The position numbers and the translations under genes were made by a program. The notes below the pieces were generated by a model. The model saw nothing but the letters and a program-made list of their open reading frames with translations. It made no database searches and was not told the DNA's origin. Below, in pieces: positions 1 to 8,135 of a stretch of 64,000 nt of DNA. The DNA lies in NCBI RefSeq assembly GCF_001693385.1, contig NZ_CP016428.1:3906001-3970000 (forward strand), given 5' to 3'. This DNA comes from Bradyrhizobium icense. Its GTDB lineage: Bacteria; Pseudomonadota; Alphaproteobacteria; Rhizobiales; Xanthobacteraceae. Within the stretch, counting starts at the first letter, position 1. Every line of letters starts with the position of its first letter.

Positions 1-629
1 ACATCCTGTTCTGAGATGCCGAGTTCTCTGGCTTGCTCGGGTATCTGCTTGTCGACCAGCGGCGTACGGACGAAGCCGGGGCAGATCACATTGGCGCGGA
101 CACCGTGCGCAGCGCCTTCCTTGGCGACAACTTTCGCCAAGCCGATTAGACCGTGTTTGGCGGTGACGTATGGAGCTTTGAGTACTGATGCCTCCTTCGC
201 GTGCACCGAACCCATATAGATGATGCTTCCGCTTTTCTGCTTATACATTTGACGGAGCGCAGCGCGCGTGGTCAAGAAGGCGCCATCCAGATGAATGGCC
301 AATAGCCGCTTCCATTTGGCAAATTCAAAATCGACGAGAGGTGCCACGATTTGGATGCCGGCGTTGCTGACGAGGACATCGAGGCTGCCAAACGTCTCGA
401 CGACCTTGGCCGTTCCATCGTCGACGAGCTGCTCATTTGTGACGTCCATAGCGACGCCCACAACCCGCTTGCCAGTGGGATCGATCTCGCCCGCAGTGGC
501 GTCGGCCGCCCTCTGATCGAGATCCGCGATGGCGACCTTTGCGCCTTCGCGTGCGAAGATGATGGAAATTTCCTTTCCGATGCCGCTGGCCGCACCGGTG
601 ACGATCGCGACTTTGTCTTTTAAGCGCAT
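1..629 (-). CDS. bdhA: 3-hydroxybutyrate dehydrogenase (SDR), 3' end outside window
   Basis: NAD-dependent short-chain dehydrogenase expected to interconvert D-3-hydroxybutyrate and acetoacetate in PHB/ketone-body turnover in the cytoplasm. About 209 N-terminal residues are visible. They begin MRLKDKVAIVTGAASGIGKE, giving the TGxxxGIG nucleotide-binding loop, followed by the structural NAG motif (VLVSNAGI), the catalytic Ser in YMGSVHAKE and the YxxxK pair in APYVTAKHG. I chose the ATG at 629 because GGGAG sits six bases upstream; an ATG at 635 would overlap that site. The next gene upstream on the same strand is acetoacetate decarboxylase, which fits use of acetoacetate. The stop codon lies beyond the left edge. 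Assignment to 3-hydroxybutyrate rather than another SDR substrate rests on family resemblance and neighbours. Confidence 0.85.
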   Translation of the reverse strand, partial: MRLKDKVAIVTGAASGIGKEISIIFAREGAKVAIADLDQRAADATAGEIDPTGKRVVGVAMDVTNEQLVDDGTAKVVETFGSLDVLVSNAGIQIVAPLVDFEFAKWKRLLAIHLDGAFLTTRAALRQMYKQKSGSIIYMGSVHAKEASVLKAPYVTAKHGLIGLAKVVAKEGAAHGVRANVICPGFVRTPLVDKQIPEQARELGISEQD

Positions 630-652
630 GCTCATCTCCCGAAAAATAGGTT

Positions 653-1393
653 TCAGGCAAGGTAGTCGTGAACAACCTTTCCAAGGCCGAGGGTGAGATC
701 GGCGACGATGTGAACGCCGGAGACGATTTCCAGGACCGGCAACTCGGCGAGAGGAGCCAGGGGATGAGAAGCTAGAACAAGTTGTGCTGGCCCGGTCCAT
801 GCGCCCTTCAGGGCAACATCCTCCAGATGGTATTCGACGAGTTCGCAGATGCGCGCCGTGCCGTCGACATGCGGTATGATCTTGAGCAGGAAATTGGGTG
901 CATCCAGCGCAGCGCTTACTGCCGCGAGGTCGGCCTGCTTGTGCTTGTAGCCCATCGCGCCAACGGCAATCTGCAACGGACCGTAGTGCAGCCTGCCAAC
1001 CAGCGTGTCGATTTCCGTCTTGAGGGTGGGTTGGGCAAGTTTCTTCGGAAAGCCCCAGAGCTCACGGCCGCCCGCGATGGGAGGATGGTCGTTGAGAAAC
1101 ATACAGTGAGTGTATGCACCCTTGCGGCCCCGGAACGAGACCGGGATGACCTGTCCGCTCTCCGAATAGTCTCCGAAGCCCGTCGAATCAGGCATCCGGA
1201 TGAATTCGAAGTTCACCACGTCCCCTTCGATCTGGAGCGGTTCCGGCACAAGCTCACGAAGTTTTTTTGGGTCGGTACGGTATGTGATGATCATGTACTC
1301 GCGATTGCAAAAGCGATAGGGGCCGATCGGGTAGGCCGGACTGGTCAGCGGCATGGCGTATGCCCTGTGTCGCACTTCACTTTCCTTCATCAT
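653..1393 (-). CDS. adc: acetoacetate decarboxylase family protein
   Basis: 246-residue protein of the acetoacetate decarboxylase fold, the usual length for the family. The segment [14 protein letters not shown] contains the adjacent lysine pair; in characterised enzymes the first is the Schiff-base lysine and the second lowers its pKa, releasing CO2 and acetone from acetoacetate. It begins [20 protein letters not shown]; either of the two leading ATG codons could be used. It lies 23 bases upstream of the 3-hydroxybutyrate dehydrogenase start and 48 bases downstream of the broken patatin gene, all on one strand, so the three are probably co-transcribed. Together they suggest fat or PHB breakdown feeding a ketone-body branch. 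True acetoacetate specificity is not proven; some homologues decarboxylate or dehydrate other keto acids. Confidence 0.85.
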   Translation of the reverse strand: MMKESEVRHRAYAMPLTSPAYPIGPYRFCNREYMIITYRTDPKKLRELVPEPLQIEGDVVNFEFIRMPDSTGFGDYSESGQVIPVSFRGRKGAYTHCMFLNDHPPIAGGRELWGFPKKLAQPTLKTEIDTLVGRLHYGPLQIAVGAMGYKHKQADLAAVSAALDAPNFLLKIIPHVDGTARICELVEYHLEDVALKGAWTGPAQLVLASHPLAPLAELPVLEIVSGVHIVADLTLGLGKVVHDYLA

Positions 1394-1441
1394 GACCTCG
1401 TACGCTGTTGGTCGAGACCGAACACTGCAGCCAAACTATTC

Positions 1442-2606
1442 CTACCTGTAGTGGGCCCAGTCGAAGGTGCGAACGCCTTCCAGCTTGTCGGGACGTTGCA
1501 TTACCTCGGGGTGGGAAATGGCGCGAACGACATCGTCATAGCCGGCGGCCCAGTGCTCTTCCATGGTTCGGCGAGAGAACTCGTAATCCTTGGCGATGCC
1601 TTCGTAGTTCTTGGCGTTGTAGATCAGGTGCACGATATTGCAGACCTTTTCATCGGCCTCCGCGGCGAGCAATTTCACCTCCGGACGATCTCGCAGCTCG
1701 GTGGGAAGGTCCTTTAGAAGGCTTGCGAAGGCTATGCGCAGCTTTTGGGCTCGCTTGTACTGATCGGTCGCTGCCCGCGTTCGACTGGAGAAGTGAATTT
1801 CCCTTCTGCCGTACATTCGCTTCGACGAGATTACGCGGCAGCTCGCCACGCGCGCTCCAGAGATCGACCTGGAAGGCCAGCGTGTCCAGCCGCGGCCGGC
1901 TGTCGAGCACCCATTGCAGCGGCGTGTTGGACACGAGTCCGCCATCCCAATAATACTCGCCATCGATCTCGGTCGCCGGGAAGCCGGGCGGCAGCGAGCC
2001 GCTGGCGATGATATGCGCCGGGCCGATGCGATGGGTCGTCGAGTCGAAATAGACAAAGTTCGCGCTTTTGACGTTCACCGCGCCGACGCTGAAGCGCATC
2101 GCGCCGGCGTTGAGTCGGTCGAAATCCACCAGGCGTTCGAGCGTCGCCTTTAGCGGTGCGACGTCATAGAAGCTGAGCTGGTCGGCATTTGGCGACGGCC
2201 AGAACGCGGGCGAGAGCACACGGGGCGTGAAGAAGTCGGGCGCGCCGAACATCATGATGCCCAGCGCGCGCGTTTGATTGACGAAGCGATGGATCGAATC
2301 GTCCTTGATCTCGATCGACTTGAGATATGGGATGCCCAAAGGCGGTGTGCTGACAGCTTCCCAGAACTCCCGCAATTTTTCGACCCGGGTTTCCGGTGGA
2401 TTGCCGGCGATCAATGCAGCGTTCACGGCACCAATCGAAATGCCGGCAACCCAATCCGGGTGAAGGTTGGCTTCAGCAAGGGCTTGATAGACGCCAGCTT
2501 GATAGGAGCCGAGCGCGCCGCCTCCCTGAAGCAATAGAACGGTCTGTTCAAACCGGCTGTGTTCGATCCGAAATTGTTTCGCGTCTACCGGGTGCGAGGC
2601 ATCCAT
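1442..2606 (-). pseudogene. patatin-like phospholipase, frameshifted
   Basis: The N-terminal frame (from ATG 2606) has the complete patatin catalytic core: the oxyanion-hole loop QGGGALGSYQAGVYQ, the nucleophile elbow GISIGAVNAAL (GxSxG) and the aspartate motif YYWDGGLVSN. After residue about 268 the frame runs into nonsense. The expected C-terminal part, beginning REIHFSSRTRAATDQ and ending RTFDWAHYR, continues in the next frame to the stop at 1442. Removing one G from the GGG run (CCC on the plus strand, 1801-1803) joins both halves into a 387-residue protein, so this is a single-base homopolymer insertion. The catalytic domain stays intact in a 318-residue product with a scrambled tail, so some activity is possible. 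A sequencing error cannot be excluded. It stands first in the probable patatin-adc-bdhA operon. Confidence 0.8.
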
Positions 2607-2758
2607 GATCGAGAATCCCTTATTGTCGTGAGCTTGCCCCTCCGCCTTTCACCAAATCCCCCAGCAAATTCGCAGCCACTGTCCTCCCAAAAGCGAAGGC
2701 GCCTAAAGGGCTAACTGGCGATCGTTCCAGCCGGCGCGCATTCGGGCTCGGAACGGCG

Positions 2759-3007
2759 CTATTTCTTGAAGAAGCCGACAATAATCAGGAGGATCACGGC
2801 GCCGATCACGGCGTTGACGATCTCCGCCAGGATGCCTCCGACCAGTACAAACCCGATCACCGGCAACAGCCAGCCGGCAATGATGGCACCGACGATTCCA
2901 ACCACGATGTTGCCGACCAGACCGAGGCCATAGCCCTTGACGATCTGCCCGGCCAGCCAGCCTGCAATCGCGCCTATGATGAGCCAAACGATGAGAGATA
3001 CAATCAT
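2759..3007 (-). CDS. GlsB/YeaQ/YmgE family small membrane protein
   Basis: 82-residue hydrophobic protein starting MIVSLIVWLIIGAIAGWLAG, with three predicted membrane helices separated by Gly-rich turns (VKGYGLGLVGNIVVGIVGA). This is the pattern of the transglycosylase-associated / GlsB stress-response family, whose biochemical role is unknown. I chose the ATG at 3007 because GGGGAGGA lies five bases upstream; two in-frame ATGs further upstream (3022, 3028) would add seven residues and have no such site. It stands alone: about 150 bases separate it from the patatin gene and more than 600 from the next intact gene on the other side. Induction by envelope or osmotic stress is a family-level inference only. 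Confidence 0.85.
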   Translation of the reverse strand: MIVSLIVWLIIGAIAGWLAGQIVKGYGLGLVGNIVVGIVGAIIAGWLLPVIGFVLVGGILAEIVNAVIGAVILLIIVGFFKK

Positions 3008-3274
3008 GGCGATCCTCCCCATTGCCAAGGCGCCGCGATATGCGCAGTCGCTGTCACCGGAGCCGGAACGACTGGTTTTCGGCCCGTGCTGCCGTTCGTC
3101 CGTTGACCTGCGCTAAGTAGTATTAGGTTCCGCCTTCGTTGTGTTGTCAACCTGAAGTTGGCCCCGGTCAGCCAGCCAGCCCGCGGCGCTTTTACGTCAC
3201 TTCGGCATCTCGATCCCGCGTTCGGCCGTCGAAACCACGGCGGCGCACTTGTCGGTGTGGCAGCAGCCCATCAT

Positions 3275-3398
3275 CTACTTCAGCGTTGCGATATAGGCCG
3301 CGATATCCGCTGCCTCGACTCAGCACCATGTTCGGCATTTTCGGATGCGGATCGCGCAGGAAGAACTCGATCTTCGCGGGATCAAGATCCGGTCGAGA
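3275..3398 (-). pseudogene. C-terminal relic of a small c-type cytochrome
   Basis: Reading the minus strand gives SRPDLDPAKIEFFLRDPHPK, then MPNMVLS, then, after a frame change, the end of an EAADIAAYIATLK-type tail and a TAG stop. This matches the last 40 or so residues of the intact cytochrome c at 57226-57531 almost residue for residue. The frame is broken where about five bases are missing (SR followed directly by GGCAGCGGATATC), a stop codon lies just upstream of SRPDLD, and no CxxCH heme motif or start codon is found upstream. It is therefore a dead remnant. The whole stretch 3008-3631 contains no other gene I can support; the remainder (3399-3631) shows nothing recognisable beyond the aldolase ribosome-binding site. 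Confidence 0.75.
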
Positions 3399-3631
3399 CT
3401 ACTCCACATGCGATCTCGCATCTCCGAACGGTACCCACGTTGTCACCATCGGCGACGCTGGCGAACATCGCGTCGCGCCAGATCAACCTATGGCATTTGC
3501 GATGCCCTGCCGTGTCAATTCCGCAACTGGATCGCGGTTCCTACATTCAGTAGGCTCGCTTCAACCGGCGGGGACCGCCGGAGAAATGGGGATACGCCCG
3601 CACACAACGGATGGAAACGCGAGGGCTCGTC

Positions 3632-4537
3632 ATGACAACACTTCCGACCGGCGTGATACCGCCGATGACGACGCCGTTCCGCAAGGACGGCGAGGTCTAT
3701 TTCAAACTCGTTGCTCCCCAGGTCGACTGGCTGATCGCGGCCGGCAGCCACGGCATGGCGGCCGGTGGGTCGACCGGCGAGGGGCATACGCTCGATTACG
3801 AGGAGTATCGTGACCTGGTGGCGGCGACGGTGGAAGCCGGGAAAGGGCGCGCGCCCGTCATCGCCGGCATCATCGTCGATTCCACGCGCGATGCGATCCG
3901 GCGCGGCAAGCTGGTGCGCGACATGGATGTTGCTGCACTTCAGGTGACGCCGGTACACTACCTGTTCAAGCCGGACGAGCAGGCGATGGTCGACCATTTC
4001 CGGCGCATGGCCGACGAAACCGGCATGCCGATCATCATCTACAACGTGGTGCCGTGGTCCTATCTGTCGCCGGCGCTGCTGACGCGGATCATGAACGAGG
4101 TGCCGCTTGTCGTCGGCGTCAAGCAGAGCGCGGGCGATCTGAAACTGTTTGCCGATCTCATGATGATGGTGCCGGACAAATTGATCTACAGTGCCGTCGA
4201 CGCGCTGATGTATCTGTCCTACGCGCTCGGCGCGCACGGATCGATCGCGGCGATCCTGAGCGCCGCGCCGCATGCTTCCGTCGAACTCTGGAACGCAGTC
4301 AAGGCCGGTGACCATGCCCGCGCGCTAGAGCTCCACAAGAAGCTCCTGACGCTGTGGAATGCGATCGTCTCGGACAATCTGCCGGCGTGCACGCGCTATG
4401 CGCAGTCGCTGCAGGGCCTGCCGACGACATTTTCCCGCGCGCCGATGCCGGAAGCATCGGCCGCGCAGCAGGCCGCGATCCGGAAGGCGCTGGAGGGACT
4501 GGGCGCGCTCGGTGGCTCACGCGAGGCGGCGGAGTAA
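3632..4537 (+). CDS. dihydrodipicolinate synthase family aldolase
   Basis: 301-residue class I aldolase of the DapA / N-acetylneuraminate lyase superfamily. It begins MTTLPTGVIPPMTTPFRKDG and shows AGGSTGEGHTLDYEE (the GxxGE pyruvate-binding loop), the catalytic-tyrosine segment IIYNVVPW and the Schiff-base lysine in VVGVKQSAGDLK. It is unlikely to be the housekeeping lysine enzyme. Its neighbour is an SDR 152 bases downstream on the same strand, which suggests a two-gene catabolic unit acting on a keto acid or hydroxy acid of unknown identity. Start: ATG 3632 has GAGGG seven bases upstream; an in-frame ATG at 3611 lacks one. Substrate cannot be read from the sequence. Confidence 0.85.
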   Translation: MTTLPTGVIPPMTTPFRKDGEVYFKLVAPQVDWLIAAGSHGMAAGGSTGEGHTLDYEEYRDLVAATVEAGKGRAPVIAGIIVDSTRDAIRRGKLVRDMDVAALQVTPVHYLFKPDEQAMVDHFRRMADETGMPIIIYNVVPWSYLSPALLTRIMNEVPLVVGVKQSAGDLKLFADLMMMVPDKLIYSAVDALMYLSYALGAHGSIAAILSAAPHASVELWNAVKAGDHARALELHKKLLTLWNAIVSDNLPACTRYAQSLQGLPTTFSRAPMPEASAAQQAAIRKALEGLGALGGSREAAE

Positions 4538-4689
4538 ATTCCGCTGCGCGAAAACGGCTTTAAGACAATCGAGCCACCCGTCTCGCGGGCGCTTTACCGG
4601 AGGCTCCCACCTGTTACTGTCCTGCCTCACGGGGCTCCATTGCCACGAGGGCCCCAACTCAAAAATTGAAAACCGAGGTAAGCGTCTCA

Positions 4690-5658
4690 ATGAAGGATTT
4701 TGCCGGAAAGTTCGCCGTGATCACCGGGGGCGGCACGGGCATGGGCCGCGAACTCGCGCGCCAACTCGTTGCCGAAGGCTGCAATGTCGCGATGTGCGAC
4801 GTTTCGCCGGAAGCGATGGCCGAGACCAAGCGGCTGTGCGAGGCAGAAAGGCTGCCGCAGGGCCTGCGCGTCACTACCCACGTCGCCGACGTCTCCATCG
4901 AGGCTCATCTGCAGCGCTTCCGTGACGAGCTGATCGAACAGCAGGCGACCGACAGGATCCATCTGTTGTTCAACAATGCCGGCATCGGCGGCGGCGGCAG
5001 CCTGTTCACCAACACGCGCGAGCAGTGGGAGCGCACCTTCAACATTTGCTGGGGTGGCGTCTATCTCGGCGTTCGCACCTTCCTGCCGCTGATGATGAAG
5101 GCGGACGAGGCCCACATCGTCAACACGTCGAGCGTCAACGGCTTCTGGGCATCCGTCGGCCCGGGCGTGCCGCATACCGCCTACAGCGCCGCGAAGTTCG
5201 CGGTAAAGGGCTTTACCGAAGCGTTGATGACCGATCTGCGGCTCAACGCTCCGCACATCAAATGCTCCGTCGTGATGCCTGGGCACATCGGCACCTCGAT
5301 CGTTTCCAATTCGCGCAAGATTCAGAGCGGCACGGAATCCGATGAACTCAGCCCGAATGAAATTCTGGCGACACGGCAGCGCCTGAACGGCATGGGCATT
5401 GACACCGCCCCGATGACGGACGACGACATCCAGAAGATCGCGCTCGACCGCGCCCGCACTTTCCGTGAGGAGGCGCCGACCACGGCGGCGGCCGCGGCAA
5501 AAATCATTCTCGACGGCGTCAAGGCCGAGCGCTGGCGGATTCTGGTCGGCGACGATGCCCACAAGCTCGACGAGCGGGTGCGGCAGGCTCCGGAGAAGGC
5601 CTACACGCCGGAGTTCTACAAGAGCTTTACGGAAGAGGTCGGCTGGCGGCTCGGCTAG
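4690..5658 (+). CDS. SDR family NAD(P)-dependent oxidoreductase
   Basis: 322-residue short-chain dehydrogenase. It contains TGGGTGMGRELARQL (cofactor loop), NNAGIGGGG, the catalytic serine in VNTSSVNGF and the YxxxK pair in HTAYSAAKFAVKG. It is about 70 residues longer than a classical SDR. The extra C-terminal part (from about residue 235, including REEAPTTAAAAAKIILDGV) is typical of a group of alphaproteobacterial SDRs of unknown substrate. ATG 4690 is preferred: GAGG lies eleven bases upstream, and the alternative TTG at 4666 has nothing better. It follows the aldolase-like gene on the same strand and may act in the same pathway, but this is inferred only from position. Confidence 0.85.
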   Translation: MKDFAGKFAVITGGGTGMGRELARQLVAEGCNVAMCDVSPEAMAETKRLCEAERLPQGLRVTTHVADVSIEAHLQRFRDELIEQQATDRIHLLFNNAGIGGGGSLFTNTREQWERTFNICWGGVYLGVRTFLPLMMKADEAHIVNTSSVNGFWASVGPGVPHTAYSAAKFAVKGFTEALMTDLRLNAPHIKCSVVMPGHIGTSIVSNSRKIQSGTESDELSPNEILATRQRLNGMGIDTAPMTDDDIQKIALDRARTFREEAPTTAAAAAKIILDGVKAERWRILVGDDAHKLDERVRQAPEKAYTPEFYKSFTEEVGWRLG

Positions 5659-5709
5659 CGGCTATCCGAACGAAGCGCGTTCGTCTTGACGCGTTTTGGA
5701 CGCATTCGT

Positions 5710-5728
5710 CCCCGGATCAAATCCGGGG
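5710..5728. terminator. perfect hairpin downstream of the SDR gene
   Basis: CCCCGGAT-CAA-ATCCGGGG, an 8-bp perfect stem with a 3-base loop, lies 52 bases after the SDR stop and 28 bases before the end of the convergent GcrA-family gene. It may stop transcription from either side, but no T-run follows, and the sequence also resembles a common short repeat of these genomes. Confidence 0.4.
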
Positions 5729-5755
5729 CATGCTTTGCTCGAAAATGCGATTGCC

Positions 5756-6226
5756 TCATCCCCGCGCAACGCGCTGGCGCGAGCCGGGGCGGTAGGCGAG
5801 GCGGGTGTGCCCTGAGCAATAGGGCATGCCTTCCACCGGCGTATTGCCGCAAAAGCAGAAATCCTCTGCGCCTGGCGTGCTGATCGGCCAGCGGCACCGC
5901 TCGTTGCTGAGTTCGTACAGCGAGCAGCGGCGTTCGCTTGCGATCGGCTCTTCCTGGAGCGGCTGCGCGTTTTCGTAGACGGCTTGCAGGACTTGATACT
6001 GCAGCCTGGGGATGGATTTCCGCGAACGCTCCCTGGCGGCTTTGGTCGGACGTGGTTCAGCGGGGGCGGGGCCTCGCGTCAGTTGGAGGCGCGAGAGTTT
6101 GCCGATCACGGCGTTACGGCTGACGCCGATGCTGGCCGCGATCTCGCGGCAGGTGAGGCCCGCCTCAAAATGGCTCTTCAGGAGTTCGATGCGATCGGTG
6201 GTCCAGGTCGGTACATTCGTAAGCAT
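5756..6226 (-). CDS. GcrA-family cell-cycle regulator paralogue
   Basis: 156 residues. The N-terminal DNA-binding region reads WTTDRIELLKSHFEAGLTCR followed by EIAASIGVSRNAVIGKLSRL, the helix-turn-helix pattern of GcrA. The C-terminus has the family's sigma-factor-binding/Cys-rich segment (RCRWP, FCFCGN, MPYCSGHTRLAY). GcrA proteins bind methylated GANTC promoters with sigma-70 and control cell-cycle genes in alphaproteobacteria. The central linker is short, and the N-terminus (MLTNVPTW) differs from the main GcrA type that begins directly with the W(T)xE motif, so I take it as a second copy rather than the master regulator. The start ATG 6226 has only a weak purine stretch upstream. The ribbon-helix-helix gene lies 43 bases upstream on the same strand. 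Confidence 0.75.
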   Translation of the reverse strand: MLTNVPTWTTDRIELLKSHFEAGLTCREIAASIGVSRNAVIGKLSRLQLTRGPAPAEPRPTKAARERSRKSIPRLQYQVLQAVYENAQPLQEEPIASERRCSLYELSNERCRWPISTPGAEDFCFCGNTPVEGMPYCSGHTRLAYRPGSRQRVARG

Positions 6227-6269
6227 TTTCTCGGTTCCACATTCTGTGAAAACCGCCGCGCTGCTCCCG

Positions 6270-6470
6270 TCAGGACCCCTTGCCGTTGTCGCGGATCGCA
6301 AGCAGCCCGTCCTTGATGGCGAGCCGAATGCCTTCCTCGATCAGGGTCCTTGCAACGCCGGGAACGCTGGTACCGTGGGTGCCCTGTCTCACCAATCTTT
6401 CCATATAAGCGATGGTCGAGAGCGCCAAGGTCACGGGAACGCGGTCGGTTTCGGCTTTTTCTGTAGCCAT
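6270..6470 (-). CDS. small ribbon-helix-helix-like protein
   Basis: 66 residues. The core VPVTLALSTIAYMERLVRQG then HGTSVPGVARTLIEEGIR has the beta-strand / helix / helix spacing of ribbon-helix-helix regulators (compare the common pattern xVRLPxxxxxYLExLxxxGxxGxxxxEVAxxLIExGI). It starts at ATG 6470 without a clear Shine-Dalgarno site. An inverted repeat lies just upstream and could be its own operator. It precedes the GcrA paralogue on the same strand with a 43-base gap, so the two may be co-expressed. No toxin-like partner is next to it; the GcrA-like gene is the only partner. DNA binding is inferred from the fold pattern. Confidence 0.6.
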   Translation of the reverse strand: MATEKAETDRVPVTLALSTIAYMERLVRQGTHGTSVPGVARTLIEEGIRLAIKDGLLAIRDNGKGS

Positions 6471-6480
6471 AGGGAACGCT

Positions 6481-6507
6481 AACTTTTAAACGATGTACTG
6501 AAAAGTT
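6481..6507 (-). promoter_or_regulatory. inverted repeat upstream of the RHH gene
   Basis: AACTTTT (6481-6487) and AAAAGTT (6501-6507) form perfect 7-bp arms around a 13-base spacer, starting 11 bases upstream of the RHH start codon in an unusually A+T-rich stretch for this genome. The position suits an autoregulatory operator or core promoter; the binding protein is not known. Confidence 0.4.
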
Positions 6508-6759
6508 ACTATTTCGACTCTATTTAGTTTTGCACACATGAGTCAAACGACCTGTGGATAGCTCTCTATCCATTTGAAAAATCGTATTAAAAACTGAAGT
6601 CGGGTTTGTGGATTGGCCGGGCGTCAGTGACGCGCGGTGTGCAGCGGCCCTAAACGGCGGTTACAGGCGCGGCGAAACGATCCAGCCGTTTGTCAATTTC
6701 CTGATTGCTTCGCGCTGCAGGGAATGCCGATGATGTCCGGGGACGGGGGCAAGGGCGCA

Positions 6760-7107
6760 ATGACGGTAACGAACGGCCTCTACACCATTCACATCGAAAT
6801 GACCGACGGCGGCCATGGCCGCGCGCACGGCGTGATCGTGCTGCACGACGGCAGGATCGCCGGCGGAGATTCGTATTTCTACTACACGGGCTCATACATC
6901 GGCGACCGCGGCAAGTGGCGCGGCGAACTGATCACCAACGAGCACACGAAATCAGCAGGCAGCCTGCCGCTGTTTGGGGGGCGCGAAGTCACCTGCGGCT
7001 TCAGCGGAGCGTACGTCGCCGATGGGGCGCAAGTGCAGGGGACCGCATTGGTCGGAAAGACCAGCGTGATGTTTCACGCCAGACTGAAGCTGCGCGCTCC
7101 TTTTTGA
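6760..7107 (+). CDS. GrlR-family regulatory-like protein
   Basis: 115 residues from ATG 6760. The sequence TNGLYTIHIEMTD, GVIVLHDGRIAGGDSYFYYT and the middle segment KWRGELITNEHT follow the lipocalin-like beta-barrel pattern of GrlR, named after the negative regulator of type III secretion that binds GrlA in enteropathogenic E. coli. No type III secretion gene or GrlA-like regulator lies nearby, so the role here is unknown. In-frame ATGs at 6724 and 6730 could extend it by about ten residues; I prefer 6760 because AAGGGC lies close upstream. It converges on the acetamidase gene with a 19-base gap. Confidence 0.6.
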   Translation: MTVTNGLYTIHIEMTDGGHGRAHGVIVLHDGRIAGGDSYFYYTGSYIGDRGKWRGELITNEHTKSAGSLPLFGGREVTCGFSGAYVADGAQVQGTALVGKTSVMFHARLKLRAPF

Positions 7108-7126
7108 CGAGTCCCAGGTCGTCCGC

Positions 7127-8068
7127 TCAGCCGTGCACGACTGCCTTCGCGATCATGCAGTGAATGCCCTTGGAACCGTTCACCGTTTGCGTCACGCGCA
7201 GATCGGCGGCGAGGCTGCAGAGCGTGTAGGCATCCTCGCGCGACAGGTTGCGCTTCTCGCCGAGCAGCACGATCATGTCGCGCAGCGCCCGCACCACGCA
7301 TTGATCGAGATCGGGGTCCATCGCCATCGTCATGTAATGCGTTGATGTTTCCGCGCGCGGATAGGCGAGCCGCAGGTCCTTGCGCAGCGTCAGGCGGAAG
7401 CGGCCCTGCAGCGCGGTCTCGATCGCGGTGACGCAGACTTCGCCATCGCCCTGCACGCCGTGTCCGTCGCCGCAGGAGAACAGCGCGCCCGGCACGAACA
7501 CCGGCAGATACAGTTTGGCGCCGGCGCCCAGCTCCTTGTTGTCGAGGTTGCCGCCCATTGCGCGCGGAATCAGCGAGGTGATGCGGCCCCAGGCGGGCGG
7601 CGGCGCCACGCCCATGACGCCGAAAAACGGCTTAAGCGGCAGATCGAGCCCCCACGGCATCCGTCCCACCATCCGCTCGCGGTCGAGCGGAATGTTCAGG
7701 ATCCGCGTTTCGTGGAAATCATCGGGCAAGGTGCCCGCCAGCGGACGGATCAGATTGTATCCCCAATCCTGCCGGAGCTGGACGTCAAGAATGTCGACTT
7801 CCAGCACGTCGCCGGGCTCGGCCCCTTCCACGGCGACCGGGCCGGTGAGAATATGGCCCGGCAGCATGCGCTCGCTTCGCGCGTGAATGTCGGCAAGCTC
7901 GGGAGGTACGTGAAACTGGCTGCTATCGGGCACCACGTCCGGGCCGCCGGTCACGGTGTCGATGGTGACTTCGTCGCCGCTGGCAATGGTCAGGACGGGC
8001 TTCAATTTGGCTTCGAAGAAGCCCCAGTGGCAGGTCTCGGGGCTGGAATGCAGATGATGATGGGGCAT
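7127..8068 (-). CDS. acetamidase/formamidase family protein
   Basis: 313 residues matching the FmdA/AmdA family, zinc-dependent hydrolases releasing ammonia from short amides. Diagnostic stretches are the early SGDEVTIDTVTGGPD, GHILTGPVAVEGAEPGDVLE, HETRILNIPLD, the GVMGVAPPPAWG segment and the metal-site region ALFSCGDGHGVQGDGEVC with its GDxHxxxGDGE motif. The length is typical. I use ATG 8068; a TTG at 8092 would add eight residues, and neither has a clear ribosome-binding site. The upstream neighbour is divergent (YdcF), so the gene has its own promoter. A nitrogen-scavenging role is an inference from the family. Confidence 0.85.
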   Translation of the reverse strand: MPHHHLHSSPETCHWGFFEAKLKPVLTIASGDEVTIDTVTGGPDVVPDSSQFHVPPELADIHARSERMLPGHILTGPVAVEGAEPGDVLEVDILDVQLRQDWGYNLIRPLAGTLPDDFHETRILNIPLDRERMVGRMPWGLDLPLKPFFGVMGVAPPPAWGRITSLIPRAMGGNLDNKELGAGAKLYLPVFVPGALFSCGDGHGVQGDGEVCVTAIETALQGRFRLTLRKDLRLAYPRAETSTHYMTMAMDPDLDQCVVRALRDMIVLLGEKRNLSREDAYTLCSLAADLRVTQTVNGSKGIHCMIAKAVVHG

Positions 8069-8135
8069 GCGGAGGGCTTTTGGTTGCTGCAATGGCGTCG
8101 TATGACGCTGTACCAGACATTGTCAGAGGCTTCCC

